A DNA stretch of 64,000 bases from Chitinophaga sp. Cy-1792 (GTDB lineage: Bacteria; Bacteroidota; Bacteroidia; Chitinophagales; Chitinophagaceae), in the NCBI RefSeq assembly GCF_011752935.1, contig NZ_VWWO01000001.1, positions 2,294,001 to 2,358,000 of the forward strand, given 5' to 3'. This document shows positions 52,727-60,910 of the stretch, piece after piece. Made by a program: the position numbers and the translations under genes. Numbering within the stretch: position 1 is the first letter of the stretch; each line of letters opens with the position of its first letter. The notes under the pieces are model-generated. The model did no database searches and was not told where the DNA came from. It was given only the letters and a program-made list of their open reading frames with translations.

Positions 52727-53956
52727 ATGAAAAAACTAATATTCCTGTTATTCACCGGAATAACAGGGCCTATATTCGCGCAGCACTGGAAAGTTACTGT
52801 AAAGGCCGGTGCCTATGACCGGCAGCATACGATGGTCAGTGTGGCCATACCCGGAGGCGTTAATGGCCAGATGGAATGGTCGCTGGCTGTTCCGGGAGAG
52901 GAAGGGAGTATAGCAGTTCAGGAAATTGATAAGCGGTTATATTGGCAAATACCTGGTCATCTACCTAAAAATACCCAACAACATTATATGCTGACCGGAA
53001 GGGCTACGCATGGTGTGCGAAGAATAGCTACGGGGATGAGCGTTATAGAATCCGATACAGCATTGCTGATAACAGATCATGAGCGCCCGCTGTTGCAGTA
53101 CTATACCGCCGTAGCACAGCCGCCGGCGGGATCGGATACCGTTTACAGGAAGAGTGGTTTTATACATCCGCTCTGGGCACCGAATGGAGCCATTCTTACC
53201 AATATCTTTCCTAATGCAGGGCACAGGCATCATATGGGCATCTGGAACCCCTGGACGCATACCATGTTTGAGGGCAAGGAGACTGACTTCTGGAATGTAC
53301 AGAAGCGGGAAGGAAAGGTCATGTATGGTGGTTTGTTATCAACTTATCATGGTCCGGTGATGGCGGGGTTTACTGTAGAACAGCAGCATTGGGCCTATCC
53401 GAAGCCTGGGGAAGTAAAGCTGGCTATCCGGGAGCAGCTGGCTATCCGGGCTTATACCGCTACAGATAATAACAGTAAGCAGATATGGGATATGGAATCG
53501 GTGTTACAGCCGATGACTGACAGTGGAATTACGCTGTTACAGTATAGGTATGGTGGTGGTTTTGGGTTAAGGACTACCCCTTATTTTACGGATAAGACCA
53601 GTAAGGTATTGACTTCTGAGGGGAAAACGCGAAAAGATGCGGACAGTACGCGGGCGCGATGGGTGATGGTAACTGGTAAAACGCCGGAAGGCATGGCAGG
53701 ACTCCTGATAATGAATAACCCGGGTAATTTTGATAGTCCGGAGCCGCTGCGTGTGTGGCCGGAGAATGCGGAAGGCGGGGAGTTAATGTTAAATTATTCG
53801 CCGACAAAAATAAAGGAATGGCGTTTAATTAACGGGAACGTATATACGTTAAAATACCGGATAATGGTATACAGTGGCGAGTTGACGGTATTGGCAGCAG
53901 AGGCTGCGTGGGTGGACTATGTTCATCCGCCAGAAGTAAGTATTGTAAAGGAGTGA
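52727..53956 (+). CDS. PmoA-like (DUF6807) exported protein
   Basis: A 409-residue protein with signal MKKLIFLLFTGITGPIFA. The segment RKSGFIHPLWAPNGAILTNIFPN and the HHMGIWNPWTHTMFEGKETDFWN motif are typical of the PmoA-like DUF6807 family, often linked to sugar-modifying loci in Bacteroidota and Planctomycetes. The family name is historical; the protein is not a methane monooxygenase subunit and its activity is unknown. The start is the ATG at 52727, since an upstream in-frame ATG at 52706 would only add seven residues before the signal peptide. It has no operon partner and is not related to the protease operon, which diverges from it. Confidence 0.8.
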   Translation: MKKLIFLLFTGITGPIFAQHWKVTVKAGAYDRQHTMVSVAIPGGVNGQMEWSLAVPGEEGSIAVQEIDKRLYWQIPGHLPKNTQQHYMLTGRATHGVRRIATGMSVIESDTALLITDHERPLLQYYTAVAQPPAGSDTVYRKSGFIHPLWAPNGAILTNIFPNAGHRHHMGIWNPWTHTMFEGKETDFWNVQKREGKVMYGGLLSTYHGPVMAGFTVEQQHWAYPKPGEVKLAIREQLAIRAYTATDNNSKQIWDMESVLQPMTDSGITLLQYRYGGGFGLRTTPYFTDKTSKVLTSEGKTRKDADSTRARWVMVTGKTPEGMAGLLIMNNPGNFDSPEPLRVWPENAEGGELMLNYSPTKIKEWRLINGNVYTLKYRIMVYSGELTVLAAEAAWVDYVHPPEVSIVKE

Positions 53957-54052
53957 ACGAACGCCGGAATATTTTGTTATTTTAGTAGGAACCAGATTTG
54001 ATGTTGATTGTAGGAATTGATTTAAGCTGCATCGTTGTATTAACCAATCCGT

Positions 54053-54352
54053 ATGAATAATTACCGAGACCCCGAACAAGAGAAGCCAGATACACCGGCG
54101 GAGGATGATCCGTCCTGGGGTGGGGTAATAGCCGGGCTTATGCTGGCGTCTGCCGGTATAGCATTAATTTATAACCGGTACCAGCAGTTTCATGATCCGG
54201 GGAATGAGCAGGTGAGTTTGACAAGGATTGAAATTTTCATTTATAAAATCGGTGGAGGGAGCGAGTGGGTATTGCTTGGCGTGTATGCTTTGATCGCTGT
54301 GGTGGGCTTATACCTGACAATCAGTAATATCATCCGGCTAAGAATGAAATGA
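54053..54352 (+). CDS. Small two-TM membrane protein upstream of the T6SS genes
   Basis: A 99-residue protein with a Pro/Glu/Asp-rich start (MNNYRDPEQEKPDTP), then GVIAGLMLASAGIALIYNRYQ and WVLLGVYALIAVVGLYLTIS as membrane segments and a short soluble stretch between. No family is recognised. It precedes the next two membrane/DUF3137 genes by about 40 bases and reads toward tssB. Confidence 0.5.
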   Translation: MNNYRDPEQEKPDTPAEDDPSWGGVIAGLMLASAGIALIYNRYQQFHDPGNEQVSLTRIEIFIYKIGGGSEWVLLGVYALIAVVGLYLTISNIIRLRMK

Positions 54353-54392
54353 CTTATACCGCGGGGATAACCAAAAAGTAAATTAATCTGAT

Positions 54393-54905
54393 ATGCGTAA
54401 CATCCATGATCTTAGGTTAATCCTGTTTGAAATGCATCAGCGAGATGTAAAAAGAATACTTGTAAGCATACTGATAATGGAAGGGTTGGCAATATTGGCG
54501 GTTGCGGGCATATTGAGCTGGGCGTTTTTCATTGCTGATATTACCTCTTTATGGATGCTGGCAGGTATGGCGTTGTTGCTGGTGATACCATCTTTTCCAT
54601 TGGTCGTCGAATTGTATACTACTACCAGGCGTCCTGCCATGTTGATGCGATTTCTGGAAGAGGTAAAAGGAGGTGCGGAGATACTGCGGGTGCGGATAAA
54701 CAATGGTAATATAATTTCGGGGCTGATGAAAAGGATATACGGGCCATTATTGTCCGTCGTGCATGTTCATGTAACTTTTTTACATAGTGACGGGTCTTAT
54801 ATTTTACCGCTTTCGGAAGAGCATATACAGCCATTGGTTATATTATTGAGCAGCAGCAGGAGTTTATCGGAGCGATTTACTGGTATTGGCTGGTCATCTA
54901 ACTAA
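54393..54905 (+). CDS. Two-TM membrane protein of unknown function
   Basis: A 170-residue protein. Two membrane segments lie at about residues 25-47 (VSILIMEGLAILAVAGILSW) and 52-72 (LWMLAGMALLLVIPSFPLVV). The C-terminal 100 residues, starting near VKGGAEILRVRI, are soluble and beta-rich (VVHVHVTFLHSDGSYILPLS), ending LSERFTGIGWSSN. Family unknown. The DUF3137 gene starts 6 bases after its stop, and the 99-residue gene ends 40 bases before it, so they look like one operon. Confidence 0.5.
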   Translation: MRNIHDLRLILFEMHQRDVKRILVSILIMEGLAILAVAGILSWAFFIADITSLWMLAGMALLLVIPSFPLVVELYTTTRRPAMLMRFLEEVKGGAEILRVRINNGNIISGLMKRIYGPLLSVVHVHVTFLHSDGSYILPLSEEHIQPLVILLSSSRSLSERFTGIGWSSN

Positions 54906-54911
54906 ATTAGC

Positions 54912-55952
54912 ATGCATTTTAACGATAAATATTTCGAACCGATATATCAGCGTTTGCTCCCGGTATTAAAGCAGTTGGAGCGGCAGCGGCAAATGATTCA
55001 GGGCCGCAGGAAATGGCTGTGGCCTGCAGGTATGGCACTGCTGGCCTTATTCGTGGTATTTGTAGTATTGCCCTTGCACCTGGAAGATACAAAAGCTGCC
55101 GATTATCAGCAGCGGATAGGCTATCTGATCATTGGTTTATTGCTGGCAATGGGCGGCGGTATGCTGATCAGAAATCTATTGTTACGACAGTTTGTGTTGA
55201 TTCCCTTATCTAAGTTTCATGAGGATTTTAAGGAAAAGATCATCAGGAAACTGCTGGGGTATGTCAATCCTGCATTTGATTATCTGCCGCAGGCGCATAT
55301 ATCATATGAGCAGTTTATACAAAGCGGGTTATTTGCCAGGAGGGAATATGAAATAGATGGGAACGACCTGGTAACGGGCCGGATAGGGCATCTTGGTTTC
55401 CTGGTTTGTGATTTGATGGTAACATGGTTTCCGGAATGGATTTCGAAGAAGGAACCGGGTGATGTTGTGTTTTACGGTAGTTATTTTATCATGGAGTTAC
55501 CCAGGTTTTTCAGTAGTCCGATTTATGTGATATCCAGATCAGAAAACGACGGCAGGGTTTTTTCCGGAGGGGCTGCTGATACGGGATTTATAGAAGCCTG
55601 GAACCTGGGGAGCCAGGTGATGGCTATGGACAAGTCGTTTAACGAGCATTTTGTGGTGTATGCGCGGGACACTGCTGAAGCCAGGCAGCTGCTGGACAAC
55701 AGGCTTCTGAACAGGATAGCGGCATTAAAGCGGGATTCGCAAACCAGTTTATATATCGCCTTTCATACCAATAAGCTGTATGTAGGCATCAATAATTTAC
55801 AGGACGCCTTTGAATTTAGTTACCAGTATCCAATAGATAATAAGCAGCTGTTAGGCGCTTATTATTATAATTTTGTAACCCATCTGGAGCTGGCGCAGGA
55901 GTTAAGGGAGAATATAAGTATATGGACTCCTAATGTTTTTTCACGTTCTTAG
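54912..55952 (+). CDS. DUF3137 membrane-anchored protein
   Basis: A 346-residue protein with two TM segments (WPAGMALLALFVVFVVLPLHL at about 35-55 and YLIIGLLLAMGGGMLI at about 72-88), followed by a cytoplasmic part in which AMDKSFNEHFVVYARDTAEAR, LLDNRLLNRIAAL and LYIAFHTNKLYVGINNLQ match the DUF3137 C-terminal pattern. The family is uncharacterised and common in Bacteroidota. It sits 6 bases after the 170-residue gene and 93 bases before tssB. A link to the T6SS is suggested only by position. Confidence 0.7.
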   Translation: MHFNDKYFEPIYQRLLPVLKQLERQRQMIQGRRKWLWPAGMALLALFVVFVVLPLHLEDTKAADYQQRIGYLIIGLLLAMGGGMLIRNLLLRQFVLIPLSKFHEDFKEKIIRKLLGYVNPAFDYLPQAHISYEQFIQSGLFARREYEIDGNDLVTGRIGHLGFLVCDLMVTWFPEWISKKEPGDVVFYGSYFIMELPRFFSSPIYVISRSENDGRVFSGGAADTGFIEAWNLGSQVMAMDKSFNEHFVVYARDTAEARQLLDNRLLNRIAALKRDSQTSLYIAFHTNKLYVGINNLQDAFEFSYQYPIDNKQLLGAYYYNFVTHLELAQELRENISIWTPNVFSRS

Positions 55953-56045
55953 TCTGTTCATTTTGTTCGTTGATTTTTGAATTGAATTACGATGTATATT
56001 CGTAATGTATTTACATGTTTTGTTAACCAACCAACCAGCTATTTT

Positions 56046-56483
56046 ATGCAATCCAGTTATGGAATTGGCGGCATTGAAATCAAGCCGCAAACGAGTGAAT
56101 CTGTCACTGAAATTTCTCCCAACAGGACATTATTTGTAGAGCAGTTTACGGAGGGTAGTCCTCTGATACCGGAGCTGGTGAGTCATTTACATGATCTGGC
56201 ATCAGTATTTGACTATTATCAGCCGCAGGTACAGGTGACGTATACTGATGCTGCCGGGCGGCCTATTAATGAGGAGCTGGCGTTTCGGCAGCTAAGTGAT
56301 TTCGGGAAGAATGGTATTATCGCGCAGAGTAATTTTCTGGCAGCAATGTCCAGGGAAAGGGATCTGTATTTACAGGTACTGCGTCATGTTTCTTCCAATA
56401 AAATCCTGCAATCGGCATTATCTTCCCCGGACGCGAGGCTGGCGTTACTACAGGCGGTCAGTCATTTAAAAGCTTTATTATAA
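56046..56483 (+). CDS. tssB: T6SSiii sheath small subunit TssB
   Basis: A 145-residue protein. The motif NRTLFVEQFTEGSPLIPELV and the following helices (HDLASVFDYYQPQVQVTY, FGKNGIIAQSNFLAAMSRER, LALLQAVSHLKALL) resemble TssB of the Bacteroidota type VI system, which pairs with TssC to build the contractile sheath. Start set at 56046 (MQSSYGIGG); an in-frame ATG at 55992 would add 18 residues. tssC starts 24 bases later, the standard tssB-tssC order, which supports the call. Confidence 0.82.
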   Translation: MQSSYGIGGIEIKPQTSESVTEISPNRTLFVEQFTEGSPLIPELVSHLHDLASVFDYYQPQVQVTYTDAAGRPINEELAFRQLSDFGKNGIIAQSNFLAAMSRERDLYLQVLRHVSSNKILQSALSSPDARLALLQAVSHLKALL

Positions 56484-56506
56484 TTCACGGATAAAACACC
56501 ATTGTT

Positions 56507-57844
56507 ATGTTACCCAATGAAACAAAACCGGTATTAATACCGGGAGATACCCCTGCATTTAAGCAGTTATCGGCCTTTGGAGGCTTTGACTTGTTAGAAT
56601 CTGCCATTGAGGGCGTACAGAATCTGAACCCATCGAGGAAAGCGAGGAGGGAGCTTTTTCTTGGTGATTCGGCATTGTATCATGACCGTCAGAGATTGAA
56701 GCAGGTATTGGAAATCTGGGAGGAGATTTTGTCGGAGGGAGTTACGGTAGCTGATATCCAGGCTATCTGTCAGGCGCAAGCGGAAGAAAGGGCGGCGTTA
56801 TTACAGCAAAACCTTGGGATGGCGCTACAGCTAAGCAGGCCATTGGAGCAGTCTTACCGGAACCTCGGACTTTTCTTTGCTAATGCGGGCGCCCTGCAAA
56901 TTAAGAACCTCACCTTGTTGAATGCGGCTCCTGGTCAACTGCGGGACCTGGATAATACAAGGTTTACGGATGTAATCCGGCAGGAATTGGTACAGCATTA
57001 TGACAGGCTGGATTTACGGCAGCACTATAGTTTGCTGGTGATACCCGGTTATGCCGGTTCTAATGCTGTACTGGAGCGTTGGGCGAGGATGGCGTACGAG
57101 TCGAAGGTAATGCTGATATCAGATTTTACACGACTGGATGCCGCAGATGATGTGATGGAAATGTTTACGGCAGCGGAATTGACAGGGGCCGAGGAATTCC
57201 GTGCCAATGCTATCATGACCTGTAACTGGCTGATGGGGCGTGGAAAGTATGAGGAAGTTGGGGAAGCCGAAGATTTGTTCGTGCCGCCCAGTGGGGCACT
57301 GGCAGGGAAGATATATGGTACGCTAATGTCGCAGGTAACTGCTGGTAAGAAATTCGGTGCTTTAGCGGATGTGCAGGGTGTGTCATTTCCATTGAAGAAG
57401 AGTGAAATCGCTTGTCTGGAGCAGGTAGGGTTGATTCCGGTAGTGAAGGAATATGGCCGGGTGATGGCATTCAGTGCCAGAACACTTTTTAATGGGGATA
57501 ACCTGGGCTTGCAGACATATTCAGTTGTTCGTGTATTCGATTACGTAACAAAGGTGTTGATGGATTTTCTTAACAGGCGTGCATTTGAAAACTTCAGTGC
57601 TAACACCAGGAAGGATTTGCAGCGGCAGATTATCCAGTTTCTGGATAGTATTACCGGACCTGAGCGATTAATAGAAGATTTTGAGATCAGAAGATTCGAG
57701 CAGGACATGCATCAAAAAGACCGTATTCATCTGGATATATTTCTTAAACCATATTTTCCGGCGAGGACATTTCTTATTAAAATGGATGGCCAGAAAGGAA
57801 TTAGTAACAATGAATGGGAGACAGCTTATGAACAGACAAAATAA
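56507..57844 (+). CDS. tssC: T6SSiii sheath large subunit TssC (DUF5458-type)
   Basis: A 445-residue soluble protein fitting the Bacteroidota TssC (DUF5458) family, which with TssB forms the contractile sheath. Recognisable stretches: AFGGFDLLESAIEGVQNLNP near the start, KVMLISDFTRLDAADDVMEM, AIMTCNWLMGRGKYEEVG, EDLFVPPSGALAGKIYG, CLEQVGLIPVVKEYGRVMAF and NLGLQTYSVVRVFDYVTKVL. The length agrees with the family (about 450). The C-terminus, DGQKGISNNEWETAYEQTK, is the handshake-like end. It overlaps the next gene by 17 bases. Confidence 0.87.
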   Translation: MLPNETKPVLIPGDTPAFKQLSAFGGFDLLESAIEGVQNLNPSRKARRELFLGDSALYHDRQRLKQVLEIWEEILSEGVTVADIQAICQAQAEERAALLQQNLGMALQLSRPLEQSYRNLGLFFANAGALQIKNLTLLNAAPGQLRDLDNTRFTDVIRQELVQHYDRLDLRQHYSLLVIPGYAGSNAVLERWARMAYESKVMLISDFTRLDAADDVMEMFTAAELTGAEEFRANAIMTCNWLMGRGKYEEVGEAEDLFVPPSGALAGKIYGTLMSQVTAGKKFGALADVQGVSFPLKKSEIACLEQVGLIPVVKEYGRVMAFSARTLFNGDNLGLQTYSVVRVFDYVTKVLMDFLNRRAFENFSANTRKDLQRQIIQFLDSITGPERLIEDFEIRRFEQDMHQKDRIHLDIFLKPYFPARTFLIKMDGQKGISNNEWETAYEQTK

Positions 57845-58673
57845 AAACAGCAGGCTACGGTATATATTTTTAGTGATGGCAGTGATTTTGTCCGGGCCGT
57901 TACGCGCGCAGCAACGGTTGGATACGATCTATGTCACTAAAGGTGCAGCTACTTTTCTTCATTCCCCTGAAAAGATTATTAGCGTCCAAACTGGTAATGG
58001 TAATGGGAAAGAGCTGCAATATCAGGTTATAAAGGATAAGGATTTGTTGCTTATTTCTGCAGGGATGCCACGCAATACCAATTTGCTGGTGGTTACGGAA
58101 AGTGCCAGTCATTATTTCATTGTGGTGTATAAGGAAAATATTCCCTTATCTCAGTTGAGGTATGAGCTGGATGGCAAGAAAGAGAAGGGGCACAATGATT
58201 TGTTGGTGGGGGCTTTGCCGGAATGTGAGGATGCTGTGTTGTCAGGCACTGGTGATACTGTCATCATGAACAGGCTTGTAAATGAAATGCTTCGGCAGCG
58301 ATCAGGAAAGTTGCTTGCCAGGATCAGTCAGAAAGGGGTACAGGTGTCAGTCAGGAAGGTGTTGTTGCTAAACAGGTATTGTTATTTTAGTATTGAAGTT
58401 CGTAACAGGAGCCATATTCCTGTTGAGCTTCAGCCTATCAGGATGTATAAATCGAATCAGGGCCTTAACACGACATGCATGGCAGTTATACAGGATATGG
58501 GAGCAGATGTAATCGCGACAGGAGAAACGGTAAGGCATGTGGTGACCATTGATGCGCCTGTATTTGATAAACGGGATAGGCTGCTCTTCAGTGTGAGAGG
58601 TAATGGTGTGAGCCCATTACTGTTGAAGATGGCTGCTACTAAGTTGCCGGGATATATACTGGCTGCCAGATAG
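57828..58673 (+). CDS. TraN/DUF4138-like exported protein in the T6SS cluster
   Basis: A 281-residue protein with a signal peptide (IFLVMAVILSGPLRAQQ) and a beta-rich domain whose core pattern, IYVTKGAATFLHSPEKIISV, then TNLLVVTESASHYFIVVY, matches TraN/DUF4138 proteins of Bacteroidota conjugative transposons. The start is the ATG at 57828, which overlaps tssC by 17 bases, suggesting translational coupling with the sheath genes. The C-terminal half (VRKVLLLNRYCYFSIEVRNR, FSVRGNGVSPLLLKM) is also beta-rich. In T6SSiii the proteins TssO-TssR fill the trans-envelope part, and this could be one of them; no firm assignment is made. A strong terminator follows at 58687. Confidence 0.7.
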   Translation: MNRQNKNSRLRYIFLVMAVILSGPLRAQQRLDTIYVTKGAATFLHSPEKIISVQTGNGNGKELQYQVIKDKDLLLISAGMPRNTNLLVVTESASHYFIVVYKENIPLSQLRYELDGKKEKGHNDLLVGALPECEDAVLSGTGDTVIMNRLVNEMLRQRSGKLLARISQKGVQVSVRKVLLLNRYCYFSIEVRNRSHIPVELQPIRMYKSNQGLNTTCMAVIQDMGADVIATGETVRHVVTIDAPVFDKRDRLLFSVRGNGVSPLLLKMAATKLPGYILAAR

Positions 58674-58686
58674 TGTATTATTCAGG

Positions 58687-58740
58687 AAACGCAGATTGAG
58701 ATTACCTAAAAAAAGGTAATCTCAATCTGCGTTTATTTTT
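58687..58740. terminator. Long bidirectional terminator between convergent T6SS blocks
   Basis: A perfect 21-bp stem (58687-58707 with 58714-58734) around a six-A loop is followed by TATTTTTT on the plus side. It separates the plus-strand tssBC block from the minus-strand tssF block, which ends at 58787. Confidence 0.85.
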
Positions 58741-58786
58741 TGGGAAATACCGAAGATGGAAATATTCCCGGATGATCTATTATATA

Positions 58787-60544
58787 TTAGTGTGCTGCAA
58801 AACTGAAGTGGATATGTACCGGATGGGTTATCCATGACTTATACTTCAGTGCATACAAAATTTCCTGCCGGAAATAGGTTAGCTGTTGTGGATGAAGCGT
58901 TTCTGCTACCTTTAGCAGCTGTATATTGATGAGAATTATCCTGGTGTACTGGTTGTTGCTGCCAATACCGGATTTTTTCTTTACACTGGTTTGGACTAAA
59001 TATTTTCCGATGATTTTGGCGCAAAGTAGTCGTATATCATTTTTAGTAACGATATAATTTTTACTGATCAGTTGCAATCTTAAATCCTGTAATTTCTCAT
59101 TTGGTGATGGTATACTACCAGCTCCTGATATATGGGTTAGTAGTTTAAATTCTTTGGCAGTAAATGATTCGGGGCCAAATACTTTACTATTATAATTTAT
59201 GTTTACCTGATTTCCTTGTGTGGTTAGCATATTAACACTCAGGAACCTGCTGAAAGCTTTTCTATGAATATAAAGTATTGGACTTGTTGGTGTTTCGGCA
59301 GCAATGGGAAGGGTATTGTTCAGGTGTTGCAGTACACGTTCGAGTTCTGATACCGTTCGGATAGTAAGGTGATCGTTAGCGGCTTTATGAATGTGTAATT
59401 CATTGGTGATTTGTTCTGCAAAATATTGCAGTTGTGTTTGTATAGTTCGTTGATCGAAGCTGTGCATGGATTCGGGTAATATGATACATTCTCCCGGAAC
59501 TAATTCACTTACTGATTTGAATAAGGATAGGTGATAGGTGTCGTTTAGCTGGTCTTTAACAGACGTAATTTCGGAGAGGTAATCCGTGCAGTCCAGTGTA
59601 TGGATATTTACCAGTTCTGATAATTTAATGGTTTGGGCAACGGGCCTGAGATTGGCGACCGGGAATGCGTTGATGTGGCATTGTGCTTCTTCCAGTAATA
59701 TATTGGGTATGCCGGGGAATTCAAGTTTAATCCATATATAGTTTTCTGGTTTCAGGAGGTGCTGCCGGAGCAGAGATATAAGGGTTTCCGGGAGTCCATT
59801 GATCCCTGGAGAGAATAGCTGGGATGTGTGGAGGGTGAGGAAATTTTTTGACCATTTATCTGCTATTTGTTCCCTGACAGTATGTTGTGTTATAGTTGAT
59901 TCACTGGAGCAATGATCTGCAGCCGGCCAGGGACTAATATTGTGTTGATGCCCATCGATATAGCATTTTACGTATGGGAGGTGATGCAATAACTGTTGTT
60001 CTGTTTCCTGTTGCGGGTGTGTGAAAAATAAGTTCAGACCATCCAGCGAGGTCGTATTATGTTTGTCTGGCTCTAATCCGAGGAATAGCGCGGGATCAGC
60101 ATCTTTAAAGCATATTCCCTGCAGGAGTAATTTGTTATCGGGATGGTTACTGTGATATACCTTGTTGCTTGTTACAAAGTAGGCGAGGTTAGCGTTTATT
60201 AATGGACTGGTGATGCAGGGAGTAAGGTAGTATTGATCATTCGCAGCGGTGAACTGCAGTGCTGGCTGGATGGTAGTTTGCGCATTGACAGGTGTTGCAT
60301 GCATGATACCATGAGCGGGAAATAAGCCATAATTGTACCTGTTGAGCAGACGGGTTGCCAGTTGTTCCAGTATACCTGCCTGTGATATTTTTTGTTCCTG
60401 GTGAAGGATAGCTAACTGATTGGCTACTGCTGCTGCAAGAATATGGAATACCGGATCATTGGAGGTGTCTGCTGCATTACTGCCGGTTTTCTGGTTTTCA
60501 GCGGCCTTACTTAAAATTGACTGTAAGATTTCTTCTGTTGTCAT
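58787..60544 (-). CDS. tssF: T6SSiii baseplate protein TssF
   Basis: A 585-residue soluble protein with the N-terminal TssF pattern: DPVFHILAAAVANQLAIL, ILEQLATRLLNRYNYGLFPAHGIMHATPVN, then LQFTAANDQYYLTPC, matching the baseplate wedge subunit TssF. The remainder is a long mixed alpha/beta body without membrane segments, ending FSFAAH. It overlaps the TssE-like gene by 4 bases (60541-60544, ATGA). With TssE, TssG and TssK it forms the baseplate that docks the tail on the membrane complex. Confidence 0.78.
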   Translation of the reverse strand: MTTEEILQSILSKAAENQKTGSNAADTSNDPVFHILAAAVANQLAILHQEQKISQAGILEQLATRLLNRYNYGLFPAHGIMHATPVNAQTTIQPALQFTAANDQYYLTPCITSPLINANLAYFVTSNKVYHSNHPDNKLLLQGICFKDADPALFLGLEPDKHNTTSLDGLNLFFTHPQQETEQQLLHHLPYVKCYIDGHQHNISPWPAADHCSSESTITQHTVREQIADKWSKNFLTLHTSQLFSPGINGLPETLISLLRQHLLKPENYIWIKLEFPGIPNILLEEAQCHINAFPVANLRPVAQTIKLSELVNIHTLDCTDYLSEITSVKDQLNDTYHLSLFKSVSELVPGECIILPESMHSFDQRTIQTQLQYFAEQITNELHIHKAANDHLTIRTVSELERVLQHLNNTLPIAAETPTSPILYIHRKAFSRFLSVNMLTTQGNQVNINYNSKVFGPESFTAKEFKLLTHISGAGSIPSPNEKLQDLRLQLISKNYIVTKNDIRLLCAKIIGKYLVQTSVKKKSGIGSNNQYTRIILINIQLLKVAETLHPQQLTYFRQEILYALKYKSWITHPVHIHFSFAAH

Positions 60545-60903
60545 TTTATAAGATTTAACTGAAGTAGGATATGAGCAATGTGATGGTTATTAAGGGATAT
60601 TATCCAGCAATTGAGTTCGAGGGTAATCTGCCCGTTGATGTTCAGCGGAACTATTTTTATTTTATTTATTCTTTTCTCATATCGTTGAATTGCGGTTAGT
60701 AATTCGGGGATATTGTTCCATTGACTTTCTGTGTATGGCTGGACGGAATGGTGCCAGCCAAATGCTTTGTCTGGCTTGAACTCACCGGGGGCGGTGGAGG
60801 TCAGTGACTGGATGAATCCACTGATGGATGTCTGGATATTGGTGTATTCCAATCCTGATGCTTGGCCTGGTGACAGCGGCAGTTTAAGAAATTGTTTTTC
60901 CAT
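60541..60903 (-). CDS. tssE: gp25-like baseplate protein TssE
   Basis: A 120-residue protein with the GPW/gp25 pattern: SISGFIQSLTSTAPGEFKP, KAFGW, then a helix ELLTAIQRYEKRINKIKIVPL that corresponds to the family's I..AIxxYEPR block, with YEKR in place of YEPR. The gp25 fold seeds sheath assembly at the baseplate. The length is near the minimum for TssE. It sits between the PKD gene (7 bases after its stop) and tssF (4-base overlap) in one operon. Confidence 0.75.
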   Translation of the reverse strand: MEKQFLKLPLSPGQASGLEYTNIQTSISGFIQSLTSTAPGEFKPDKAFGWHHSVQPYTESQWNNIPELLTAIQRYEKRINKIKIVPLNINGQITLELNCWIISLNNHHIAHILLQLNLIK

Positions 60904-60910
60904 TAATTGC

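Noticed and set aside
52706..53956. DUF6807/PmoA gene as part of the neighbouring C25 protease operon
   Set aside because: It is on the opposite strand, has a signal peptide and its own start region, and belongs to a sugar-linked exported family, so it is not part of that operon.
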